Made by a program: the position numbers and the translations under genes. Source: Candidatus Vecturithrix granuli (lineage in GTDB: Bacteria > Moduliflexota > Moduliflexia > Moduliflexales > Moduliflexaceae). From it: a stretch of DNA of 51,797 nt. Position 1 is the first letter of the stretch, and each line of letters opens with the position of its first letter. The notes under the pieces were generated by a model. That model saw nothing but the letters and a program-made list of their open reading frames with translations, was not told where the DNA came from and did no database searches. The DNA is taken from assembly GCA_000739535.1 (NCBI GenBank), contig DF820466.1:403779-455575 (forward strand), read 5' to 3'. Below are positions 15,545 through 24,583 of this stretch, piece by piece.

Positions 15545-16141
15545 TTATGGACGTTTTCGCCTGCGCCGCAGCAGAAAATAGACACCCAGCCCCAGCAGGG
15601 CCACCCCGGCCAGGACGCCGCTCAGGTCGCTGACCAATTGGCTGATCGATTCCCAGTTGCTGCCGAAAGTAAACCCCAGACCGCCAAAGAAGGCCAGCCA
15701 GGTGATCTCGCCAGCGGCGTCGTAAATCAGAAAACGCCAGTAGGTATAGCCGCTGCTACCGGCAATGAGATTGGTCGGAATCGCCAGGGGAGTGACAAAA
15801 CAGCGGGTCAGGTAAATGGCAAAGGCGCCGCGCCGGTCAAAGACGGTCTGTGCGTTTTTCCAGGCGGCTGATTGCCCAAAACGAGGCTGCACCCAGGTTT
15901 TCGCCAGGCGTCCCATGGCGTAACTTGTGCTGTCGCCCAGTACAACCCCGACTAATCCGAGCAGAAAGGCTGTGCGCCATTCCATTACGCCTTGCTGCAT
16001 AAAAGCCCCACCGGCCAAGACGACGAACGTGCCGGGAATGGGTGTGCCTAATGCGCTGATATATAACGTGACACTGAACATCAATGCGCCGTAATTCAGA
16101 ATGCTGGTCAGAAAAAATTCGGTCAGATTGAATTCACTCAT
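15545..16141 (-). CDS. DedA-family (VTT domain) membrane protein
   Basis: This 198-residue inner-membrane protein has the DedA/SNARE-associated pattern: PIPGTFVVLAGGAF near residue 34, LGDSTSYAMGRLAKTW, FDRRGAFAIYLTRCF and PLAIPTNLIAGSSGY, with a C-terminal helix and an Arg-rich tail (RRRRKRP). Family members are lipid scramblase/flippase-like proteins (undecaprenyl phosphate or phosphatidylethanolamine recycling). Start at 16141 overlaps the stop of the upstream gene (ATGAGTGA), indicating coupled translation. An in-frame start at 16201 would lie inside that gene. Confidence 0.85.
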   Translation of the reverse strand: MSEFNLTEFFLTSILNYGALMFSVTLYISALGTPIPGTFVVLAGGAFMQQGVMEWRTAFLLGLVGVVLGDSTSYAMGRLAKTWVQPRFGQSAAWKNAQTVFDRRGAFAIYLTRCFVTPLAIPTNLIAGSSGYTYWRFLIYDAAGEITWLAFFGGLGFTFGSNWESISQLVSDLSGVLAGVALLGLGVYFLLRRRRKRP

Positions 16142-16538
16142 TGGATGGTCCGGGTTGCGGGGGCAGCGTCTGTCGATACTGCTGAATGGCTGCCTTGACA
16201 ATTTCGATAATTTTTCCTTTTTCGCTGAAATGGTAGAGGTGATGAATCCGAAATAAACTGCGTTTACGGTTTTCAGCTGCCGGGATGTTCAGGGCAGTAA
16301 AGAGGTAGTCTTCGGGCACGTTGTAAGCTTTTGCAATATAGGGCACAGTCATCCAGCCTCGAATAGCTTCAATATCAGCCGTTTCCGGATTCAAACTCGT
16401 ATGGGCAAGACGAATGTGCGAACGGATTGCGCGAAAACCGAAGAAGCCGATCAACGCCAGGCCGACAACGATCAGAATAAGGCATACTCTGCGCTCATTG
16501 GGCGAGCAGCGAGGTTGGCGGTCATCTAAAGCAGTCAT
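16134..16538 (-). CDS. small single-pass membrane protein, DedA operon
   Basis: This 134-residue protein has one transmembrane helix (about 18-37: VCLILIVVGLALIGFFGF) followed by a soluble domain containing ADIEAIRGWMTVPYIAKAYN and VPEDYLFTALNIP. That helical module looks like a small helix-turn-helix-like fold found beside DedA proteins in other bacteria (recall, not alignment). It is first in an operon with the DedA and CxxCxxCC genes and has a strong promoter. Function unknown. Confidence 0.7.
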   Translation of the reverse strand: MTALDDRQPRCSPNERRVCLILIVVGLALIGFFGFRAIRSHIRLAHTSLNPETADIEAIRGWMTVPYIAKAYNVPEDYLFTALNIPAAENRKRSLFRIHHLYHFSEKGKIIEIVKAAIQQYRQTLPPQPGPSNE

Positions 16539-16590
16539 ACGATTTTTCTGTTTCCCTTGCGCTGAGCGATGCGCTCTGACGGTTTGATTT

Positions 16591-16618
16591 TTGGTTGAAA
16601 GACATTTTGTTTTATAAT
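16591..16618 (+). promoter_or_regulatory. candidate forward promoter toward recJ (P1)
   Basis: TTGGTT (16591-16596) and a perfect TATAAT (16613-16618) are separated by 16 bases. Its -10 overlaps the -10 of the opposing promoter. Confidence 0.5.
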
Positions 16619-16642
16619 AGCGACAGATGCAATCCCTGTCAA
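16614..16642 (-). promoter_or_regulatory. strong promoter for the DedA operon
   Basis: On the minus strand TTGACA (16642-16637), 17 bases, then TATTAT (16619-16614). It is the best-scoring promoter seen in the window and shares its -10 with the forward P1. Confidence 0.75.
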
Positions 16643-16726
16643 GTCTGAGAATGAATGTTTATGCATCTATTACCCGGAATATTTTCGCCCGTATCACAAT
16701 ATTTCTCAATAATTCCGGCGAAAAGC

Positions 16727-16757
16727 TTGACAAGGTTGAGTCATTTATTTTTAAGAT
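16727..16757 (+). promoter_or_regulatory. candidate proximal promoter of recJ (P2)
   Basis: TTGACA (16727-16732) followed after 19 bases by TAAGAT (16752-16757), the same -10 hexamer as in the secretin promoter. It lies within the upstream extension of the recJ frame and so supports the later start codon. Confidence 0.45.
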
Positions 16758-16831
16758 ACCAGAAAGACAAACGTCCCAGGTCTCCTGGGCTTCGGAAATC
16801 TTATACCCCAAAACTGAATGATAAGCGAGCA

Positions 16832-18517
16832 ATGATGCTATCGTTAACTAATAAGCAGTGGCAGATTTTACACGAGAACGACGGCGGGCCAATTCTGGCG
16901 ATGCTGACTGCGAATCGGCACATTGATGATTTTGACGCATTTTGTCGTCTGAGTTTTGCGAACAATCTGCACGACCCGTTTCTGATGCCGGATATGCAGA
17001 AGGCCGTGGATATGCTGCGGACCGCGCAAAAAGACCACTGGCGCGTGATGATTGTCGGCGATTACGACGCTGATGGCATTACGGGCACGGCTTTGTTGTA
17101 TGAAACCTTTCAAGCCCTGGGAATCCAGCAGGTCATTTGCCGTTTGCCGCACCGAATTCATGACGGCTATGGGTTTCAACCCCATATCGTGCAAGAAGCG
17201 ATCCGGGATCATGTGAATCTGATTATCACCGTTGACAACGGCGTCAGTAGTTACGAGGCGATCGAACTCGCGAAAGCACATGGCATCATGGTGATGATCT
17301 GCGATCATCATACGATCCCTGAGATCCTGCCGCCGGCCGACGTCATTTTGCATCCGAAGCTCGAAGGCTGTGAGTATCCGTTCAAAGACCTGACTGGCGT
17401 GGGTGTGGCCTTCAAGTTCGCGCAAGCCGCGTGTCCGCGTTTGATGTCGTCCGAAGAGGCCGAACGTTTTTTAAAATGGAGTTTGGATTTAGTAGCAATT
17501 GGTACGGTGGCTGATTGTGCGACCGTCATGGGCGAAAACCGAGTTTTGATTAAATATGGCCTGATGGTGATCGAAAAAACCCGGCGTCCGGGCTTGCAAA
17601 ACATGTTAAAAATGTGCATGGGGCGAACTCCGGCCTATGATACGACACTTATCGGGTTTCGTATTGCGCCGCGTATTAACGCCGCCGGTCGCATCAGCCA
17701 TCCGGATTCCAGCCTGAAATTGTTGTTGACAAAGAACGTTTTGGAAGCGAATCTGCTGGCGAATGAACTGCAAACTCTGAACGCCAAACGCCAGCAAAAA
17801 ATGCAACAATCCGTCGAACAGGCTAAATTGCAATTATACGATCAAATTCTGCGGGAAAAAATTTTGATCGCGAAAAGTAAAGAATGGCATCCCGGCATTG
17901 TCGGCCTGATCGCAGGGAAATTAATGGAAGAATACTATCGCCCTGCGATTATTTTTCATGAACGCGACGATGGCATATTGGTAGCTTCAGCCCGCAGTAC
18001 CGAACATTTTAATATCATCCGGGCGCTGACGCAGCACAAGGAGTTGCTGCTGCGTTTCGGTGGACATTCCCAGGCTGCTGGATGTTCGGTTGCGCCCGAC
18101 AAGTACGAGGCGTTTTGTGAAAAAATGAAAGCCCTGGCAGACCAGACGCTTGCTGACGAGCACCTGCACCCGTTGTTAAAAATTGACTGTGAATTGCTGC
18201 CGGAACAAGTGACCATGGAATTAAAGCGTCAGATCGATCTGCTGGAACCCTACGGAATTGGCAATGAACGTCCACTGTTTTTGTTGAAACATCTGGAAGT
18301 GCAACGTATGAATGCGGTGGGCAATGGCGGAACGCATCTGCAACTCTGGTTGAAGTTCAACGGGAAAACCCTCAAGGGAATTGCTTTTCAACAGGGCCTC
18401 TTAGCTGAAAAACTCAAGACTGGCGACCGCATCAGCGTGGCCTGTCATCTGCAAGAAAATACCTGGAATGGGGAAACCTCATTGGAAATTGAAGTTGTTG
18501 ATGTGCAGCGAGAATAA
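16832..18517 (+). CDS. recJ: single-stranded-DNA-specific exonuclease RecJ
   Basis: This 561-residue DHH-family 5'-3' single-strand exonuclease acts in recombination and mismatch repair. Motifs: DYDADG (77-82), TVDNG (133-137), ICDHH (156-160), a DHHA1 domain with GGHSQAAG (about 409-416) and an OB-fold at the C-terminus (about 455-560). Start chosen at ATG 16832 (second ATG at 16835) because the length then matches the family and a promoter-like sequence lies in the upstream 59 codons. RecJ works with RecFOR or RecQ; none is adjacent. The DUF72 gene follows after 18 bases. Confidence 0.93.
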   Translation: MMLSLTNKQWQILHENDGGPILAMLTANRHIDDFDAFCRLSFANNLHDPFLMPDMQKAVDMLRTAQKDHWRVMIVGDYDADGITGTALLYETFQALGIQQVICRLPHRIHDGYGFQPHIVQEAIRDHVNLIITVDNGVSSYEAIELAKAHGIMVMICDHHTIPEILPPADVILHPKLEGCEYPFKDLTGVGVAFKFAQAACPRLMSSEEAERFLKWSLDLVAIGTVADCATVMGENRVLIKYGLMVIEKTRRPGLQNMLKMCMGRTPAYDTTLIGFRIAPRINAAGRISHPDSSLKLLLTKNVLEANLLANELQTLNAKRQQKMQQSVEQAKLQLYDQILREKILIAKSKEWHPGIVGLIAGKLMEEYYRPAIIFHERDDGILVASARSTEHFNIIRALTQHKELLLRFGGHSQAAGCSVAPDKYEAFCEKMKALADQTLADEHLHPLLKIDCELLPEQVTMELKRQIDLLEPYGIGNERPLFLLKHLEVQRMNAVGNGGTHLQLWLKFNGKTLKGIAFQQGLLAEKLKTGDRISVACHLQENTWNGETSLEIEVVDVQRE

Positions 18518-18535
18518 GAAGGGAAAATTTGCGTT

Positions 18536-19300
18536 ATGATCCTTGTCGGGACCTCCGGTTTTAGTTATGCTGATTGGGTGGGGCCTTTCTACCCTGAATC
18601 CTTATCAAAACAGGACTTCTTAACGTTTTATAGTCAGCACTTTCGCACGTGTGAATTGAATTTTTCCTATTATCGTCTTCCGACTGCTCAGACCTTAGAA
18701 CGTATGGCAGACAAATCTGGAGGACAGGTGGAATTTGTGCTCAAAGCGCATAAAGAAATGACGCACGAGCGTACAGAGAACGCACAGGTGTTTCCCGCCT
18801 TCAAGCATGCGTTAGCTCCCCTGATCGAACGATGTCTCCTGGGTTGCGTGCTCGCGCAATTTCCTTATTCATTTCACTGTACGCGGGAGAATCTTGATTA
18901 TCTGAGTTATTTCAAAGACCAGATGGAATCTCTGCCGGTGGTGATTGAGTTTCGTAATCGTGCATGGCTCAAAGAATCCACGTTTGCTTTTCTGAAAGAC
19001 TTACACTACGGCTTTTGCTGCGTGGATGAACCGCAGATGCCCGGATTGCTTCCCCCTGTGGCGGTCGCCACATCGCCGATTGGCTATGTGCGCTTTCATG
19101 GACGAAACCAGGCCAAATGGTGGCAGCACGATGATCCGGCGGAACGCTATAATTATTTTTACAGCGAACAGGAACTCCAGGAATGGATTCCTAAAATTCA
19201 CGCGCTTGAAAAGGTGACGGAAAAAGTGTATGTGTTTACGAATAACCATCCTGAAGGCAAAGCTGTTCAGAATGCAACACGTTTACAAGAATTGCTCTAA
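18536..19300 (+). CDS. DUF72 (YecE-like) TIM-barrel protein
   Basis: This 254-residue protein starts ILVGTSGFSYADWVGPFYP, the DUF72 signature, with later PVVIEFRNRAWL, GYVRFHGRN and YVFTNNHPEGKAVQNA, which are also typical. The family forms a TIM barrel and is widespread, but no reaction is firmly established. It starts 18 bases after recJ and ends 20 bases before the hybrid kinase, so the three are probably one transcript. Confidence 0.87.
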   Translation: MILVGTSGFSYADWVGPFYPESLSKQDFLTFYSQHFRTCELNFSYYRLPTAQTLERMADKSGGQVEFVLKAHKEMTHERTENAQVFPAFKHALAPLIERCLLGCVLAQFPYSFHCTRENLDYLSYFKDQMESLPVVIEFRNRAWLKESTFAFLKDLHYGFCCVDEPQMPGLLPPVAVATSPIGYVRFHGRNQAKWWQHDDPAERYNYFYSEQELQEWIPKIHALEKVTEKVYVFTNNHPEGKAVQNATRLQELL

Positions 19301-19320
19301 TCTTTTTTCACAGGTGAATT

Positions 19321-22242
19321 ATGCCGCATACCACTCCAGGCTTACATGAAATGGATCCCAGGCTCTTCCAGATCATACTTGAATCGCTCCATGCCGGAGT
19401 AACGCTCAGTGACAGGACAGGAAAATTCGTTGTTTTTAATCCCATGATGGAACAGATCACGGGTTATACAAAAGCAGAAGCCAATGCCTCTGCTGATTTC
19501 CTGGCCTTATTATCGCTTGATCCGTTCGAATATCAAACTGCGCTCAAGCGGTTACAGGAATTGGACGTCTCACGCCAGTTACATGAGATTGAAACGACAA
19601 TTCGCGCTAAAGATGGAACGGTCAAAACGCTCCTGGTGACTACAACAATCATTCAGTATCACGCTCAGGAGTGGTTTTTAAGTGTGTATCATGATGCAAG
19701 CGAGCGTAAACAGGCGGATAAAATGCTTCAGGAAAGCCTTGAGCAGGTTGAAAAAGCCAAGCAAGAATGGGAAGCCACAGCAGATTCGATGGTTGAACTG
19801 ATTTGTCTGGTCGATCGTTATAGTGGGGTTCTCCGGGCAAATCGTACCGTCGAAAAATGGCACCTGGGCAAGGTCGCTGCGCTTAGAGGGTGTAAAATTC
19901 ATCCGCTTCTTCATCCGGAATGTCGAGATCTTGCCTGTCCGTTAGCTCAATTTTTGTGCGGCGCCTGGGAGAATTTGCAACACAATTCCCCCTCCACGGC
20001 TGAATTTACGGATCCTCTTCTTCAACGCGATATCAACATTCAGGTTCGACCGCTTTTTTTACGACCCGCAAGTGGTGTGAAACCCCCAGACAGTTTCGCG
20101 GTGATTACCGTACGCGACATCACTGAGCGTAAACGTTTAGAAGAGCATCTGCGGGAAGTGAATAAAGCCCTGGAAGCCGCGCATGAAGAAACGCAGCGCA
20201 AAGCCAAAGAAGCTGAATTGGCAAATGAGGCCAAAAGCGCCTTTCTCGCGGCCATGAGCCATGATATCAGGACGCCGATGAATGGTATTATTGGTATTAC
20301 CGAATTAGTGCTGGAAACCGAATTAACTCAGGAACAACGCGATTATCTGAATGTGATCCAGTCATCGTCACAATCTTTATTAAAACTTCTGAATGATATT
20401 CTCGATTTTTCCAAGATTGAAGCCGGACAACTTTTTTTGGAACAATCGCCGTTTCACCTGGAAAGTTCCATTGCCAGCATTGCCAACATGTTGGCATCTC
20501 ATGCACACCAGAAAGGGATCGAATTGCTCTGGGAAATAGATCCGGCTATTCCGCTGAACCTGCTCGGCGATCCGTTGCGATTGCAAGAAATTATCACGAA
20601 CCTGATTGGGAATGCCATTAAATTCACGAGTCAGGGCGAGATCGTCCTCAGTATTTCCCACAATCATCTTGCCATCCCTGCTTCTGATTCGAAGACAATA
20701 GAATTACATTTTCAAATCCGCGACACGGGTATTGGGATTTCAGAAGAGACGCAGTTGAAAATTTTTGAAGCATTTCAACAGGCGGATCATTCCATCACGC
20801 AGAAATACGGAGGGACAGGTCTTGGTCTGACAATTGCAGAGAAACTGGTCAAATTGATGCATGGCAAGTTGTGGGTGGAGAGTCAGAGCGGACGGGGAAG
20901 CGTCTTTCACTTTACCGCCCGATTTGGCTTGCAAAATCCTGCGGAATGCCGTTCGCCCTTGCCGCGGCAGATTGATATGAATCTGGAGAGCACGCCTGTC
21001 CTGATTATTGATGACAATCTCTCATCCCGTGAAATTTTGATGAAAATGATAGACTCCTGGGGAATGCCGGCGACCGGAGCGGGAAGCGGAGCGGACGGGT
21101 TACAGCAGATCGCTCGCGCAAACAGCCAGGGAATGCCATATCAGATTGTCCTGCTCGATGCCCGGATGCCAGATATGGATGGGTTTGAGATTCTTAGCCG
21201 GTTACAGGGCGATCCCGTGCTTAAACGCACGATTTTCATGTTAACCAGTGAAGCCTTTTGGAAAGAAAAAAACCAGAGCCAGTCCTATGGGATCGGCGCG
21301 TGCATTCTCAAGCCTATAAACCCTTCCTTGCTTTTTGATTTGATAATCAGTATTTTAGACAAATTCACCATTGAGTGCAGAGGGGAATCGTCTGAACAAA
21401 ACGCCTGGGAACATGAGGAATATGCTAAAAATCCCGACTTCGACGAAAATCGCGAAAAATTTCCGGCATTGCACATTCTGTTAGCCGAGGATAATGAAGT
21501 GAACCAAATGGTGGTGGAAAAATGGCTGCGGAGACGCGGCTGGACCATCACGATAGCCCAGAATGGACAGGAAGTCCTGGATGCGCTTGAAGGAGAAACT
21601 TTTGATCTGATTTTGATGGATATCCAGATGCCGAAAATGGATGGGATGATAACAACCAAAATAATTCGAGAACGGGAGGAACAGACCTGCCGCCATATTC
21701 CGATTATTGCGTTCACCGCGCACGCGATGGAAGGAGACCGGGAACGCTTTCTTAAGGCTGGCATGGACGCCTATGTGGCCAAACCACTTAATTCGAAACA
21801 ACTGTACGCCGCTATTGATGCCTGTCTGATTTCCCAAAAGCCAGAACCTGCCAAAGAGGAGAATCGTATGGCAGGTTCTCAGGAACCGCTCTTAGATTTC
21901 GAAGCGTTACTCCATTCATTTGACAATGATGGGGAGTTTGTCCAGGAATTAGTGACAATCTATCTCAAACAAAGTTCTCCGGAGATTTTACAATATATTC
22001 AAGAGGCAATCGAACAACAAAATTCAGAGTTATTAGAAAAAGCTGCCCACCGATTAAAAGGTGCTTCAGCCGTTATCGGGGCAAAAGATATTTATAGTAC
22101 AGCAAGTCAATTGGAAGAAATGGGGCGATTGCAACAAATCACAGACTCCTACCCCCAATGGCAATTACTGATTCAGCAGATGGAAGCGCTCGAAAAGTTT
22201 GTAGAACAGCACATCGGTCATTCCCTGTCGCTTTCTTCATAA
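19321..22242 (+). CDS. hybrid sensor histidine kinase (PAS-PAS-HisKA-HATPase-REC-REC-HPt)
   Basis: This 973-residue kinase has no transmembrane segment and is probably cytoplasmic. Layout: PAS domain (about 14-128), a second PAS-like domain (about 148-268) with a cysteine-rich stretch GCKIHPLLHPECRDLACPL, a coiled coil (270-305), HisKA with phospho-His314 in SHDIRTPMNG, HATPase (about 415-535; Asn431, DTGIGIS, GGTGLGLTI), receiver 1 (about 558-680, Asp613), receiver 2 (about 717-838, Asp767 in LILMDIQMP) and an HPt domain (about 855-960, His910 in AAHRLKGAS). Receiver 1 seems less typical: its LTSEA/CILKPIN region keeps Lys664. The phosphorelay may run His314-Asp767-His910 to an unlinked regulator such as the receiver-GGDEF protein at 5.2-6.2 kb, which is inference. 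Confidence 0.92.
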   Translation: MPHTTPGLHEMDPRLFQIILESLHAGVTLSDRTGKFVVFNPMMEQITGYTKAEANASADFLALLSLDPFEYQTALKRLQELDVSRQLHEIETTIRAKDGTVKTLLVTTTIIQYHAQEWFLSVYHDASERKQADKMLQESLEQVEKAKQEWEATADSMVELICLVDRYSGVLRANRTVEKWHLGKVAALRGCKIHPLLHPECRDLACPLAQFLCGAWENLQHNSPSTAEFTDPLLQRDINIQVRPLFLRPASGVKPPDSFAVITVRDITERKRLEEHLREVNKALEAAHEETQRKAKEAELANEAKSAFLAAMSHDIRTPMNGIIGITELVLETELTQEQRDYLNVIQSSSQSLLKLLNDILDFSKIEAGQLFLEQSPFHLESSIASIANMLASHAHQKGIELLWEIDPAIPLNLLGDPLRLQEIITNLIGNAIKFTSQGEIVLSISHNHLAIPASDSKTIELHFQIRDTGIGISEETQLKIFEAFQQADHSITQKYGGTGLGLTIAEKLVKLMHGKLWVESQSGRGSVFHFTARFGLQNPAECRSPLPRQIDMNLESTPVLIIDDNLSSREILMKMIDSWGMPATGAGSGADGLQQIARANSQGMPYQIVLLDARMPDMDGFEILSRLQGDPVLKRTIFMLTSEAFWKEKNQSQSYGIGACILKPINPSLLFDLIISILDKFTIECRGESSEQNAWEHEEYAKNPDFDENREKFPALHILLAEDNEVNQMVVEKWLRRRGWTITIAQNGQEVLDALEGETFDLILMDIQMPKMDGMITTKIIREREEQTCRHIPIIAFTAHAMEGDRERFLKAGMDAYVAKPLNSKQLYAAIDACLISQKPEPAKEENRMAGSQEPLLDFEALLHSFDNDGEFVQELVTIYLKQSSPEILQYIQEAIEQQNSELLEKAAHRLKGASAVIGAKDIYSTASQLEEMGRLQQITDSYPQWQLLIQQMEALEKFVEQHIGHSLSLSS

Positions 22243-22418
22243 CTTCTGAGAATGGGAGCATGAAGAAAAATCCTTCGTGCACGTGTGCTTGAGATGTCGG
22301 GCAGAGATACAGATGAAAATCGCCTGACAAAGAGAATTCATATTTTTCCTTGCATTTTTTAGATAAAAGAATCACAGCGTATTCTGGAAAATTTGAAAGG
22401 TGCTGGCGTTTTCCATAA

Positions 22419-22441
22419 ACACGCCTGATGTTCAGGCGTGT
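22419..22441 (-). terminator. hairpin at the end of the small helical gene
   Basis: A 10-base perfect stem ACACGCCTGA / TCAGGCGTGT with a 3-base loop overlaps the stop codon of the minus-strand gene. Only a short T stretch follows on the minus strand, so it may be a weak terminator or a transcript-end stabiliser. It could also serve the convergent kinase transcript. Confidence 0.4.
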
Positions 22442-22656
22442 ATCAGTGGAGTGAAATGTTTTGGCGCAGTGAAGTGGTATTCCCGTTTAATGGAATTTTC
22501 CACATCTTGCAGCGATTGAATGACTTCTGAAATCAGCAGAGCCTGTTTGCTCCGCAGATCGTGCTGTTCCAGACGATCTGCATACACAATCGATTCTTCG
22601 AGAGTATAGAGTTTTCCCAGGGCAGTTGTCAATTCACTCAAAATATCTGTATACAT
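22432..22656 (-). CDS. small helical protein, unknown function
   Basis: A 74-residue acidic protein, predicted almost entirely helical (ILSELTTALGKLYTLEESI, SKQALLISEVIQSLQDVEN), with no signal peptide. The very good ribosome site AAGGAGGTGAACCT before the ATG and an undisturbed frame make it a real gene. It lies alone on the minus strand between the kinase and paaK. The family is not recognised; a small regulatory or scaffold protein is possible but unsupported. Confidence 0.65.
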   Translation of the reverse strand: MYTDILSELTTALGKLYTLEESIVYADRLEQHDLRSKQALLISEVIQSLQDVENSIKREYHFTAPKHFTPLIHA

Positions 22657-22756
22657 AGGTTCACCTCCTTGAATTTACTTCTTAGACGAAGTGAAGGAGA
22701 GGGGGTTTGATGAAAAGCGTGGTTTTTTGAAAAATTTTTTCAGGGGAAGGAGTAGA

Positions 22757-24064
22757 ATGACGATGTATTGGCAAAAAGATATTGAAACAATGCCGATTTC
22801 CGCATTGCAGGCTCTGCAACTGCAACGCCTCAAAGAGATGGTACGGCGAGCTTCGACCTCATCCTACTATCAACAACTTTTTCAGGAACATGGGGTGACT
22901 GTTGAAGATCTGCAACAGATCGATGATATTCATAAACTTCCGTTTACGACAAAACAGGATTTACGCAATGGGTATCCCTATGGATTTTTAACTGTTCCCA
23001 AAGACGAAGTTGTGCGCCTGCACTCATCTTCTGGAACCACCGGTCAGGCGACTGTGGTTTTTCATACCACCCATGATATTCAAGATTGGGCGAATTTGAT
23101 GGCGCGTTGTATGTATATGACCGGGGCCAGAAAATCGGACGTGTTTCAGAATATGACCGGCTATGGGATGTTTACCGGTGGGCTCGGCTTCCATTATGGC
23201 GCCGAACGCTTGGGGGCTCTGACTGTGCCGGCCGGATCAGGTAATAGTAAACGCCAGATCCGGTTTATGAAAGACTTTGGAACCACGATTCTGCATATCA
23301 TCCCAAGTTACGCCCTCCATTTGCTCTCCGTGTTTGAGGAAGAAGGCGTTGATCCGAAAACCGATCTGTGTTTGAAAACAGTCTATCTTGGGGCTGAACC
23401 GCACTCTGAACATACGCGCCGACGAATTGAAGGCGCCCTGGGAGTGAAAGCCTACAATTCCTACGGATTATCTGAAATGTATGGTCCCGGCGTGGCTTTT
23501 GAATGCCCTGAGCAGCAAGGCTTGCACATTTGGGAAGATAGTTATTTCGTGGAAATTATTGACCCCCAAACCCTGAAGCCGGTATCTGATGGGGAAGAAG
23601 GCGAACTGGTACTCACCACCTTAACCCGCGAGGCCATGCCGCTGATTCGGTATCGCACCCGAGATTTAACCTCAGTCTGTTCTGAACCATGCGCCTGCGG
23701 CCGCACCCATAAACGCCTGAGCCGGATTAAAGGTAGATCGGATGATATGTTCATTGTCAAAGGAGTGAATGTTTTCCCGATGCAGGTTGAAACCGTACTC
23801 ATGAGCATTCCCGAAGTCGGCACCAATTACGTCATTGAACTGGATACTGAGGAAGAAATTGATGTGATGACCGTCAAAGTCGAAGTGCAAAGCGATTTTT
23901 TCCTCGGCGATGTTAAAGGTTTGAAAGCGTTACAGCAAAAGATTACTGCCGCCTTACGCAGCGAGGTGCTGTTTACGCCGAGAGTCACGCTGGTTGAACC
24001 AGATTCTATCCCCGAAGCGCAGGGAAAAGCCGTGCGAGTCATCGATCACAGACAACAGCACTAA
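22757..24064 (+). CDS. paaK: phenylacetate-CoA ligase family enzyme
   Basis: This 435-residue adenylate-forming ligase activates phenylacetate (or a related aryl acid) with ATP and CoA. It shows the phosphate-binding loop SSGTTGQATV (91-100), YNSYGLSEMYGPG, YRTRDLT and the C-terminal GRSDDMFIVKGVNVFPMQVE hinge. The start at 22757 follows GGGAAGGAGTAGA; an upstream GTG/ATG reading from 22691 is less likely. It is followed 20 bases later by a double-ACT gene, a pairing usually found with indolepyruvate ferredoxin oxidoreductase (iorAB) for aromatic amino-acid catabolism. Here iorAB is absent, so the CoA-ligase reaction may be reversed or the partner encoded elsewhere. Confidence 0.9.
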   Translation: MTMYWQKDIETMPISALQALQLQRLKEMVRRASTSSYYQQLFQEHGVTVEDLQQIDDIHKLPFTTKQDLRNGYPYGFLTVPKDEVVRLHSSSGTTGQATVVFHTTHDIQDWANLMARCMYMTGARKSDVFQNMTGYGMFTGGLGFHYGAERLGALTVPAGSGNSKRQIRFMKDFGTTILHIIPSYALHLLSVFEEEGVDPKTDLCLKTVYLGAEPHSEHTRRRIEGALGVKAYNSYGLSEMYGPGVAFECPEQQGLHIWEDSYFVEIIDPQTLKPVSDGEEGELVLTTLTREAMPLIRYRTRDLTSVCSEPCACGRTHKRLSRIKGRSDDMFIVKGVNVFPMQVETVLMSIPEVGTNYVIELDTEEEIDVMTVKVEVQSDFFLGDVKGLKALQQKITAALRSEVLFTPRVTLVEPDSIPEAQGKAVRVIDHRQQH

Positions 24065-24084
24065 ACAAGAAAAAGGAGGACGCC

Positions 24085-24510
24085 ATGATTGCCAATCATA
24101 TTTCTGTGTTTGCCGAAAATAAGCCCGGACGACTTGAACATATTACCGGAATTCTGGCGGAGGCCAACATCAATATTCGGGCTATTAAAATTTCTGATCT
24201 GGGAGAATTTGGCGTGATCAAAGTGCTCGTCAATGATCCGGATGCCGCCTATCAAGTTTTGAAAGACGGTCATGTGTCCGTGTCTAAAAAGCCGATTGTT
24301 GTCGTTATTATGGATGACAGGCCCGGCAGACTGCACGAAGTCTTCAAGATCCTCACCCAGCATAACATTAACGTTGAAGATTCTTATGGATTCACGATAG
24401 GTGAAAAAGGGATTTTAGTCGTGGAGGTCGCCAATGTGCCCGAAGTGTCGGACATGCTGAAACATTCCGGCCTGCATCTGCTAACCAAAGAAGAAATTTA
24501 CGCTTTGTAA
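24085..24510 (+). CDS. tandem ACT-domain protein
   Basis: This 141-residue protein consists of two ACT domains (about 1-68 and 70-141), each opening with a PGRL motif (AENKPGRLEHITGILAEANI and MDDRPGRLHEVFKILTQHNI). Such stand-alone ACT proteins usually bind amino acids and regulate a neighbouring enzyme, here the phenylacetate-CoA ligase 20 bases upstream. The ribosome site AAAAAGGAGG is strong. It ends the operon, with an intrinsic terminator 18 bases after the stop. Confidence 0.87.
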   Translation: MIANHISVFAENKPGRLEHITGILAEANINIRAIKISDLGEFGVIKVLVNDPDAAYQVLKDGHVSVSKKPIVVVIMDDRPGRLHEVFKILTQHNINVEDSYGFTIGEKGILVVEVANVPEVSDMLKHSGLHLLTKEEIYAL

Positions 24511-24528
24511 TCCTGCTATTGTTCAGAG

Positions 24529-24561
24529 ACTTCCGAGGTTTTCAAAACCTCGGAAGTTTTT
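24529..24561 (+). terminator. intrinsic terminator of the paaK operon
   Basis: A 14-base perfect stem (ACTTCCGAGGTTTT at 24529-24542, arm 24544-24557) is followed by a T-run. The convergent permease gene ends at 24584, so it may work in both directions. A related but different hairpin occurs at 39803-39835. Confidence 0.8.
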
Positions 24562-24583
24562 CACCTGCGTTCCGCTTCCGGTA

